Below are positions 1 through 5,663 of a DNA stretch of 15,498 nt, piece by piece. The position numbers and the translations under genes were made by a program. The stretch comes from DATJWY01 sp035500775 (GTDB lineage Bacteria; Pseudomonadota; Alphaproteobacteria; Acetobacterales; Acetobacteraceae), in contig DATJWY010000061.1 in the NCBI GenBank assembly GCA_035500775.1, positions 1 to 15,498 of the forward strand, written 5' to 3'. Numbering within the stretch: the first letter of the stretch is position 1; every line of letters starts with the position of its first letter. Below the pieces are notes generated by a model. That model was not told the origin of the DNA. It made no database searches and saw only the letters and a list, made by a program, of their open reading frames with translations.

Positions 1-7
1 CTGGCCC

Positions 8-21
8 GGGCGGTTTCGCCC
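8..21 (-). terminator. Short hairpin after the oxygenase gene
   Basis: GGGCG-GTTT-CGCCC forms a 5-bp stem with a 4-base loop, about 20 bases past the stop codon of the minus-strand oxygenase gene. No T-run follows, so it is at best a weak intrinsic terminator or a 3'-end stabilising hairpin. The window edge cuts off further context. Confidence 0.25.
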
Positions 22-40
22 TGACCGCGCCCCCGCCGGC

Positions 41-700
41 TCAGGCGGCGGGGGAGCAGCGCTTGACCAGCGCCGAGAGACGTTGCCGGCGCAGTTCCGA
101 CCGCGCCCGGGCATCGTCGGTCATGTAGTTGAGCTGCACGACGTAGCGCCGCCCGACGAAGGTCTTGTGCCCGTGCCAGGTGGTCGGGCCGTTCGGGAAC
201 ACGAGCAGGGTGCCGTCCACTGGCGGCACCTCCACGGCGTAGTCCTCGATGTCGTCCGGCCCGCGCAGCAGGCGCAGGCAGCCCTCCTGCCGCGCCCAGG
301 CCTCGGTCGCCGGATTGAGGTAGAGCAGCACCGTCACCCGCTTGGCCACGGAGTCGCAGTGGATCCGCCCGTCCTTGTCCCGCGACCGGCCGCGCAGGGT
401 CAGCATCGTCGGCGCATCATCGAGATCGAGGGCGAATTTCTCCGCGATGGCGTCGCGCAGCCTCGCCCCCTCAAGCTCGGCCACCAATTGCCGGCCGGCG
501 GTGCCGAGACGCAGTCCCTCGACCGGGTAGGAGCCGCCGCCGGCGAGTTCCGGCAGGCCGGCGACGATCTCGGCCAGGAAGGGCCCCGGCACGAAGCCGG
601 GCACCAGGACGTGAGCAAATGGATCATGCGAGACCCGCGCGGAGCGCAGGGCGTCATAGTCCAGTCGCGGCGGGGCGGGGGATTCTGCGGTGCGGCTCAT
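41..700 (-). CDS. 2-oxoglutarate/Fe(II)-dependent oxygenase family protein
   Basis: 219 aa. The C-terminal half has the double-stranded beta-helix signature of 2OG-Fe(II) oxygenases. There is an HxD pair at H114/D116 (IHCDS), a strand VLLYLN (124-129), a turn DGTLLVFPN (162-170), the distal iron ligand in WHGH (most likely H176), and R184 or R185 to bind 2-oxoglutarate, followed by VQLNYM. This is the prolyl-4-hydroxylase-like branch (P4Hc/PF13640-type). The first ~95 residues are probably the N-terminal support and substrate region. No signal peptide or membrane segment is visible, so it should be cytoplasmic. The ATG at 698-700 is the only sensible start; the ribosome site before it is weak. 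The gene stands alone, so its substrate cannot be read from context: protein hydroxylation and small-molecule hydroxylation are both possible. The family call is firm; the function is open. Confidence 0.82.
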   Translation of the reverse strand: MSRTAESPAPPRLDYDALRSARVSHDPFAHVLVPGFVPGPFLAEIVAGLPELAGGGSYPVEGLRLGTAGRQLVAELEGARLRDAIAEKFALDLDDAPTMLTLRGRSRDKDGRIHCDSVAKRVTVLLYLNPATEAWARQEGCLRLLRGPDDIEDYAVEVPPVDGTLLVFPNGPTTWHGHKTFVGRRYVVQLNYMTDDARARSELRRQRLSALVKRCSPAA

Positions 701-713
701 GCCCGATCAGTTA

Positions 714-733
714 GGCCGGGCCGGGCCGGGCCG
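714..733. repeat. Short tandem repeat, GGCCG x4
   Basis: Four exact copies of the 5-mer GGCCG lie 14-33 bases upstream of the oxygenase start codon, inside its 5' leader or promoter. Copy number in such repeats can vary by slippage and could change promoter spacing. No such effect is shown here. Confidence 0.6.
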
Positions 734-764
734 CAATATTTCCGGCGATGGCCGGGCGCGATCG

Positions 765-780
765 GGGGCGGCTGCGCCCC
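765..780 (-). terminator. Hairpin directly after the small exported-protein gene
   Basis: GGGGCG-GCTG-CGCCCC makes a 6-bp stem with a 4-base loop, 5 bases beyond the stop codon (786-788) of the minus-strand small gene. Its position fits a terminator or mRNA 3'-end structure, but no U-tract follows. Confidence 0.3.
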
Positions 781-785
781 ACCCG

Positions 786-1034
786 TCAGGTGCGCGATGG
801 AGCGAGCGGTGGGGTGAGGATATCGGTGGAAAGATATTGGGCGCAGCCGGAAAACGCATCGCAGCAAGCGTATGGCAGGATGCCTGTATCCGCCACACGC
901 CGGACGGATAATTGCGAATCAGCACAAATCTTCGCCTGGTATTGATCCGCCGGGCGCGGCGGCGCGGGCTGCCCCGCATACCCCGCCGTGGTCATGCCGA
1001 TCGCGGCCACGACCGCGATAACGAGGACCTTCAC
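786..1034 (-). CDS. Small exported cysteine-containing protein, unknown function
   Basis: 82 aa from a GTG start at 1032-1034. An AGAAGG ribosome site lies 9 bases upstream, which supports translation from this start. Residues 1-20 look like a signal peptide: MK, then a hydrophobic run VLVIAVVAAIG, with a likely cut after AGYA. The mature part would be about 62 residues, with a Pro-rich start and four cysteines (C37, C57, C58, C64; pattern Cx19CCx5C), which could form two disulfides or bind a metal in the periplasm. I do not recognise the family. The part coding for the mature protein has lower GC (about 60% over 781-960 by hand count) than its neighbours, suggesting relaxed selection or recent arrival. 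It is divergent from zapE. It could be a chance reading frame; the signal peptide plus ribosome site argue against that. Confidence 0.5.
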   Translation of the reverse strand: MKVLVIAVVAAIGMTTAGYAGQPAPPRPADQYQAKICADSQLSVRRVADTGILPYACCDAFSGCAQYLSTDILTPPLAPSRT

Positions 1035-1193
1035 CGCTCGGTGCCTTCTGTGCCCGGTTGATAATTCACATATTTAGTAATGGTTAGCCCCGGAAATCAG
1101 GCTGCTCCCGAATGGTTGATTTTGTCTGAAGCGGACTCGCCCGCGCCGGCGGGTTTGCCGTCGCTGGTTTTTCCCTGTATGCGGCAGCGCATC
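1035..1193. promoter_or_regulatory. Divergent intergenic region between the small exported gene and zapE
   Basis: An AT-rich island (about 1058-1082) containing TTGATAATTCA and TATTTAGTAATG sits in otherwise GC-rich DNA, between two genes transcribed away from each other. It is the natural place for both promoters, but no -35/-10 pair with 16-18 spacing stands out on either strand. The ATG at 1080 and the 38 codons that follow stay in frame with zapE, but they have no ribosome site or ZapE-like sequence, so I read them as leader. Confidence 0.35.
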
Positions 1194-2360
1194 ATGGACG
1201 GCGCATCATCGCCCGGGATTGTCCGGTCCGGCCCCCTCCCCGCCTACCGCGCGCTGCTGGCAGCGGGCGATCTGGCCCCCGACCCGGCACAGGCCCTGGC
1301 CGCCGAACGGTTGCAGGATCTCTGGGTCAAGCTCCGCGGCTACGATCCCTCGCCTTTGCCCGCGCAGAATGGCGGCAACTCGCTGCTCGGCCGCCTGCTG
1401 CGCCGCAAACCGGTGGAGGAAGCGACCGACCGCCCGAACGGCCTCTATCTCGTCGGTGAGGTAGGGCGCGGCAAATCCATGCTGATGGACCTGTTCTTCG
1501 AGCGGGCCGATGTTCGCCGCAAGCGGCGCATCCATTTCCATCGCTTCATGCAGGAAGCGCATGCGCGCATCCATAAATGGAAGCACGCGAACCCGAAGGG
1601 CGCCGACCCGATCCCGCCGCTCGCCGACAGCATTGCGCAGGACGCGGGGCTGCTCTGCTTCGATGAGTTCCAGGTCAACGACATCGCCGACGCGATGCTG
1701 CTCGGCCGGCTGTTCCAGGCACTGTTCGATCGCGACGTCGTGGTCGTCGCCACCTCCAACACGGTGCCGGACGACCTGTTCCGCGGCAAGCCGGGGCGCG
1801 ACGCCTTCCTGCCCTTCATCGCCCTGATCAAGCAGCGCATGGACGTGCTGGTGATGGATGGCGAGCGGGATTACCGGCGCAACCGGCTGCGCGGCCTCCC
1901 GACCTGGCACGTCCCGGCCGATTCCCGCGCCGACCGCGCGCTCGACCGTGCCTTCGCCGAGCTGGCCGGCCCCCCCCATGCGCACCAGGCGACGCTCACC
2001 GTCACCGGCCGCACGATCGTCGTGCCGCTCGCGGCGAACGGGGTGGCGCGTTTCGATTTCGAGACGCTGTGCGGCCAGCCGCTCGGCCCTGGCGACTATC
2101 TCGCCCTGGCGACGCATTTCCACACCCTGGTGCTGGACGGCATCCCCCGCCTCAGCCCGGAGAATTACGACCGCGCCCGCCGCTTCATCACCCTGGTCGA
2201 CGCGCTCTACGACCACCGGGCCAAGCTCGTCGCCTCGGCGGCGGCGCAGCCGGATCAACTCTACGAGCGCGGCGAGGGGGCGAAGGCGTTCGAGCGCACG
2301 GCCTCCCGCCTCGCCGAGATGCAAAGCCAGGACTATCTCGCTTTGCCGCACCTGACCTGA
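1194..2360 (+). CDS. zapE: Cell division protein ZapE / AFG1-like ATPase
   Basis: 388 aa from the ATG at 1194, close to the usual family length. P-loop AAA-type ATPase: Walker A GEVGRGKS (88-95), followed by MLMDLFF as in ZapE. HFHRFMQEAHARIH (114-127) is the family's conserved segment. Walker B is LLCFDEFQV (153-161), followed by DIADAM, and the sensor-like ATSNT is at 186-190, then PDDLF. Bacterial ZapE acts at the division ring, where it modulates FtsZ bundles; the mitochondrial homologue AFG1/LACE1 works in protein quality control. Start choice: in-frame ATGs at 1080 and 1179 exist, but the family similarity (GPLPAYRALLAAG) begins just after residue 12 of the 1194 form. None of the starts has a strong ribosome site. 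zapE next to mdh is a familiar order in alphaproteobacteria. It is separated from mdh by 139 bases, so it may be a separate transcription unit. Confidence 0.93.
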   Translation: MDGASSPGIVRSGPLPAYRALLAAGDLAPDPAQALAAERLQDLWVKLRGYDPSPLPAQNGGNSLLGRLLRRKPVEEATDRPNGLYLVGEVGRGKSMLMDLFFERADVRRKRRIHFHRFMQEAHARIHKWKHANPKGADPIPPLADSIAQDAGLLCFDEFQVNDIADAMLLGRLFQALFDRDVVVVATSNTVPDDLFRGKPGRDAFLPFIALIKQRMDVLVMDGERDYRRNRLRGLPTWHVPADSRADRALDRAFAELAGPPHAHQATLTVTGRTIVVPLAANGVARFDFETLCGQPLGPGDYLALATHFHTLVLDGIPRLSPENYDRARRFITLVDALYDHRAKLVASAAAQPDQLYERGEGAKAFERTASRLAEMQSQDYLALPHLT

Positions 2361-2392
2361 GGCGTACGCAAGCGTAACCCGCCCGGCCGCCC

Positions 2393-2421
2393 TTGTCTGT
2401 CCTTGTGTGCTGGTTTAGCAA
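2393..2421 (+). promoter_or_regulatory. Possible promoter for the mdh-suc operon
   Basis: TTGTCT (2393-2398), a 17-base spacer and TAGCAA (2416-2421) resemble a weak sigma70 promoter, about 79 bases upstream of the mdh start. It lies in the 139-base gap after zapE, where a promoter for the TCA operon would be expected. The match is only moderate (4/6 and 3/6), so this is a candidate. Confidence 0.3.
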
Positions 2422-2499
2422 CGGATGCCCTCCGGGCGCTCCGGCGGGCGCCTGACCCGTGTGGTCCGGCCCCATCCAGACTTGCGGCAGGGATTGTCC

Positions 2500-3453
2500 A
2501 TGGCACGCAACAAGATCGCGCTCATCGGCGCCGGCAACATCGGCGGCACGCTTGCGCACCTGATCGGCCTGAAGGAACTGGGCGACATCGTCCTGTTCGA
2601 CGTATTCGGCGGAGTAGCGGCGGGCAAGGCGCTGGATATCAGCCAGTCTGGCGCGGTGGACGATTTCGACGCCACGATCAGCGGCGGCTCCGACTACGCG
2701 GCGATCGCCGGCGCGGACGTGGTGATCGTCACCGCAGGCTTCCCGCGCATGCCGGGCATGTCGCGTGACGACCTTCTGGCCAAGAACGCCGAGGTCATCG
2801 GCAAGGTGGCCGAGGGCATCAAGACCTACGCGCCGAACGCCTTCGTCATCGTCATCACCAACCCGCTCGACGTGATGGTGTGGGTGCTGCAGCAGAAGTC
2901 CGGCCTGCCGCCGGAGCGCGTGGTCGGCATGGCCGGCGTGCTCGACAGCGCCCGCTTCCGCCACTTCCTCGCGGAAGAGTTCAAGGTTTCTGTCGAGGAC
3001 GTGAACGCCTTCGTGCTCGGCGGCCATGGCGACACGATGGTGCCGCTGACCCGCTACTCGACGGTCGCCGGCATCCCGGTGCGCGACCTGATCAAGATGG
3101 GCTGGACCACCCAGGAGAAGATCGACGCGATCTGCACCCGCACCGCGAATGGCGGCGGCGAGATCGTGAAGCTCCTGGAGAAGGGCAGCGCCTTCTACGC
3201 TCCGGCCGCCTCGGCGATCGCGATGGCGGAAGCCTACCTGAAGGACAAGAAGCGGGTCTTCCCCTGCGCCGTGAAGCTGAACGGCGAGTATGGCCTCTCC
3301 GACCTCTATGTCGGCGTGCCGGTGGTGATCGGCGCCAAGGGCGTGGAGCGGATCGTCGAGATCCATCTCGAGCCGGAAGAGAAGGTCGCATTCGACAAGT
3401 CCTGCGACGCGGTGAAGAAGCTGATCGAAGACTTCAAGAAGCTCGGCGTCTGA
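2500..3453 (+). CDS. mdh: Malate dehydrogenase (NAD-dependent, LDH-like type)
   Basis: 317 aa. Interconverts malate and oxaloacetate with NAD in the TCA cycle. The N-terminal Rossmann fold has G10AGNIGG and D34 at the end of strand 2, which selects NAD over NADP. The mobile substrate loop FPRMPGMSRDD carries R83 and R89, with N121 in ITNPLDVM. The catalytic pair is D149 (VLDSARFR, with R152 binding the substrate carboxylate) and H176 (GGHGDTMVP). Residues MPGMSR in the loop mark a malate rather than a lactate dehydrogenase of the MDH type 3 group. Start: ATG at 2500 with AGGGA 6 bases upstream; the in-frame ATG at 2425 has neither a ribosome site nor family sequence after it. It is the first gene of a tight run, with sucC starting 4 bases after its stop. 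Confidence 0.96.
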   Translation: MARNKIALIGAGNIGGTLAHLIGLKELGDIVLFDVFGGVAAGKALDISQSGAVDDFDATISGGSDYAAIAGADVVIVTAGFPRMPGMSRDDLLAKNAEVIGKVAEGIKTYAPNAFVIVITNPLDVMVWVLQQKSGLPPERVVGMAGVLDSARFRHFLAEEFKVSVEDVNAFVLGGHGDTMVPLTRYSTVAGIPVRDLIKMGWTTQEKIDAICTRTANGGGEIVKLLEKGSAFYAPAASAIAMAEAYLKDKKRVFPCAVKLNGEYGLSDLYVGVPVVIGAKGVERIVEIHLEPEEKVAFDKSCDAVKKLIEDFKKLGV

Positions 3454-3457
3454 ACGC

Positions 3458-4654
3458 ATGAACATCCACGAATACCAGGCCAAAGATCTGCTCAAGCAGT
3501 ATGGCGTCGCCGTTCTCGACGGCTTCGTTGCCTGGACTCCGGAGGAAGCGGAGCAAGCCGCCCGTAGGCTTCCGGGACCCGTTTACGTCGTAAAGTCCCA
3601 GATCCATGCGGGCGGCCGGGGTGCCGGCCGGTTCGCGAGCGACACCGACGGCAAGGGCGGGGTTCGCCTCGCCCGCTCGCCGGAGGACGCCCGGAGCCAC
3701 GCCGAGGCGATGATCGGCCGCACCCTCATCACCAAGCAGACGGGACCCGCCGGAAGGCGGGTTCATCGTGTTTACGTGGAAGCGGGCTGCGACATCGCGC
3801 GCGAGCTGTACCTCTCCCTGCTGGTCGATCGGGCGACATCCCGCATCACCATCCTGGCCTCCACCGAGGGCGGCATGGAGATCGAGGAGGTGGCGGAACA
3901 CCACCCCGAGAAGATCCTGCGCGTCGCCGTCGATCCGGCGACCGGCATCAGCGGCTTCCACGGCCGCAAGCTCGCCTACGGCCTCGGCCTCTCTGGCAAG
4001 CAGGTCTCGGCCTTCTGCCGGTTCGTGACCGCGATGTATGAGGCCTTCACGAAGCTCGACTGCGCCATCGTCGAGATCAACCCGCTCGTGGTGACGGGCA
4101 CGGGCGACGTGATGGCGCTGGATGCCAAAATATCGTTCGACGACAACGCCCTGTTCCGCCATCCGGAGCTGGAGAAGCTGCGGGACGAGGCGGAGGAGGA
4201 CCCGAAGGAGCTGGAAGCCAGCAAGCACGGCCTCAGCTACGTCGCGCTCGACGGCAATATCGGCTGCATGGTCAACGGCGCCGGGCTTGCCATGGCCACC
4301 ATGGACATCATCAAGCTCTACGGCGCCGAGCCGGCGAACTTCCTCGATGTCGGCGGCGGCGCGACCAAGGAGCGGGTGACGGCGGCGTTCAAGATCATCC
4401 TTTCCGATCCGAACGTCGAGGGCATCCTGGTGAACATCTTCGGCGGCATCATGCGCTGCGACGTCATCGCCGAGGGCGTGGTGGCGGCGGCACGCGAAGT
4501 GTCGCTGAACGTGCCGCTGGTGGTGCGCCTGGAAGGCACCAACGTGGAGCTTGGCAAGGAGATCATGGCGAAGTCCGGCCTGCCGATCGTCTCCGCCGAC
4601 AACCTGGCCGACGCCGCCGAAAAGGTGGTGAAGGCCGTGCGGGAGGCCGCCTGA
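3458..4654 (+). CDS. sucC: Succinyl-CoA synthetase, beta subunit (ADP-forming type)
   Basis: 398 aa, a normal length. With SucD it converts succinyl-CoA to succinate while making ATP or GTP. The N-terminal ATP-grasp domain begins MNIHEYQAKDLL and includes VKSQIHAGGRGAGRF (about 46-60), EINPLV and the metal-site region ALDAKISFDDNALF. The C-terminal CoA-ligase-type domain has VALDGNIGCMVNGAGLAM, FLDVGGGATKERV and NIFGGIMRCD, then VRLEGTN, which contact SucD and the phosphohistidine. The start is 4 bases after the mdh stop with no clear Shine-Dalgarno sequence, so it is probably translated by coupling to mdh. The subunit is related to the malate-CoA ligase subunit MtkA; its position between mdh/sucD and sucAB makes SucC much more likely. 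Confidence 0.96.
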   Translation: MNIHEYQAKDLLKQYGVAVLDGFVAWTPEEAEQAARRLPGPVYVVKSQIHAGGRGAGRFASDTDGKGGVRLARSPEDARSHAEAMIGRTLITKQTGPAGRRVHRVYVEAGCDIARELYLSLLVDRATSRITILASTEGGMEIEEVAEHHPEKILRVAVDPATGISGFHGRKLAYGLGLSGKQVSAFCRFVTAMYEAFTKLDCAIVEINPLVVTGTGDVMALDAKISFDDNALFRHPELEKLRDEAEEDPKELEASKHGLSYVALDGNIGCMVNGAGLAMATMDIIKLYGAEPANFLDVGGGATKERVTAAFKIILSDPNVEGILVNIFGGIMRCDVIAEGVVAAAREVSLNVPLVVRLEGTNVELGKEIMAKSGLPIVSADNLADAAEKVVKAVREAA

Positions 4655-4655
4655 C

Positions 4656-5531
4656 ATGGCCATTCTGGTCAATGCCGAGACCCGGGTCATCACCCAGGGT
4701 TTCACCGGGGCGCAAGGCACGTTCCATTCCGAGCAGGCGATCGCCTACGGCACCAAGGTCGTGGGCGGGGTAACGCCGGGCAAGGGCGGTCAGGTGCACC
4801 TGGAGCTGCCGGTCTATGACACGGTGGCCGAGGCGAAGCACGCCACGGGGGCGACGGCGACGGCGATCTACGTGCCGCCGCCCTTCGCCGCCGACAGCAT
4901 CCTGGAGGCGATCGACGCCCAAATGGAGCTGATCGTCTGCATCACCGAAGGCATTCCCGTACAGGACATGGTGAAGGTGAAGCGGGCGCTGTCCGGCTCG
5001 AAATCGATCCTGGTCGGGCCGAACTGCCCGGGCGTGATCACGCCGGATGCGTGCAAGATCGGCATCATGCCGGGGCACATCCATCGGCGGGGCCGCATCG
5101 GCATCGTCTCCCGCTCCGGCACGCTGACCTATGAGGCGGTGGCGCAGACCACGGCGGCGGGGCTCGGGCAGAGCACCTGCGTCGGCATCGGCGGCGACCC
5201 GGTGAAGGGCCTCGACTTCATCGACGTGCTGGAGATGTTCCTGGCCGACCCCGAGACCGACGCGATCATCATGATCGGCGAGATCGGCGGCCAGAGCGAG
5301 ATCGACGCCGCCGAGTTCGTCGCCGCGAGCAAGACGACGAAGCCGGTGGTGGGCTTCATCGCCGGTGCCACCGCGCCGCCGGGCCGCCGCATGGGCCATG
5401 CCGGCGCGGTGATCAGCGGCGGGCGTGACACGGCCGCCGCCAAGTTCGAAGCCATGCGCCTGGCCGGGATTCATGTGGCGGACAGCCCCGCCGCTCTCGG
5501 CAGCACCATGGTCAAGGCACTGAAGGGTTAA
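4656..5531 (+). CDS. sucD: Succinyl-CoA synthetase, alpha subunit
   Basis: 291 aa. CoA-binding Rossmann domain first (VITQGFTGAQGTFHSEQAI, 11-29; then GGVTPGKGG, 37-45). Next comes the ligase domain with GPNCPGVITP (121-130), SRSGTLTYEAV (152-162), STCVGIGGDP (173-182) and IGEIGG (207-212). The phosphorylated active-site histidine is H248 in RMGHAGAVISGG. All catalytic landmarks of SucD are present. The start is one base past the sucC stop, with GGGAGG at 4641-4646 inside the end of sucC, so the two subunits should be made at equal levels. A 132-base gap with a strong hairpin separates it from sucA, which may allow sucA onwards to be expressed at a different level. Confidence 0.97.
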   Translation: MAILVNAETRVITQGFTGAQGTFHSEQAIAYGTKVVGGVTPGKGGQVHLELPVYDTVAEAKHATGATATAIYVPPPFAADSILEAIDAQMELIVCITEGIPVQDMVKVKRALSGSKSILVGPNCPGVITPDACKIGIMPGHIHRRGRIGIVSRSGTLTYEAVAQTTAAGLGQSTCVGIGGDPVKGLDFIDVLEMFLADPETDAIIMIGEIGGQSEIDAAEFVAASKTTKPVVGFIAGATAPPGRRMGHAGAVISGGRDTAAAKFEAMRLAGIHVADSPAALGSTMVKALKG

Positions 5532-5533
5532 TG

Positions 5534-5594
5534 GCGCGCCCGGCAGGCCATGCGTTTTCGGAAACCCTGAGAACGCGGCCTGCTGGGTTAGCGC
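5534..5594 (+). promoter_or_regulatory. Large hairpin between sucD and sucA
   Basis: CCCGGCAGGCC (5539-5549) pairs with GGCCTGCTGGG (5577-5587) with one G-T pair. Inside it, GCGTTTTC (5552-5559) pairs with GAGAACGC (5569-5576), leaving a 9-base loop. Outer GCGC/GCGC at 5534-5537 and 5591-5594 could extend it. The result is a ~19-bp stem directly after sucD. No T-run follows, so an mRNA-stabilising, processing or partial-termination role is more likely than full intrinsic termination. Confidence 0.55.
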
Positions 5595-5620
5595 AATATC
5601 GCCACTGACTAGGTTGAGGT

Positions 5621-5635
5621 AGGTCTAAAGGACCT
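5621..5635. promoter_or_regulatory. Small dyad upstream of sucA
   Basis: AGGTC-TAAAG-GACCT is a perfect 5-bp inverted repeat about 30 bases before the sucA start codon, after the larger hairpin. It could be an operator or a small mRNA hairpin. Nothing identifies a regulator. Confidence 0.25.
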
Positions 5636-5663
5636 GTCGCAATTACCCGGAGAGGGTTTGGTT

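Noticed and set aside
1080..1193. 38-residue N-terminal extension of ZapE
   Set aside because: No ribosome site, no ZapE-like sequence; it overlaps the presumed promoter region.
3458..5531. Malate-CoA ligase (MtkA/MtkB) in place of succinyl-CoA synthetase
   Set aside because: The subunits are homologous, but mdh before and sucAB after, with no serine-cycle genes, favour SucCD. A phylogenetic tree would settle it.
5658..5663. TTG start two codons before the sucA ATG
   Set aside because: It lies almost on top of the GGAGAGGG ribosome site; ATG 5664 has proper spacing.
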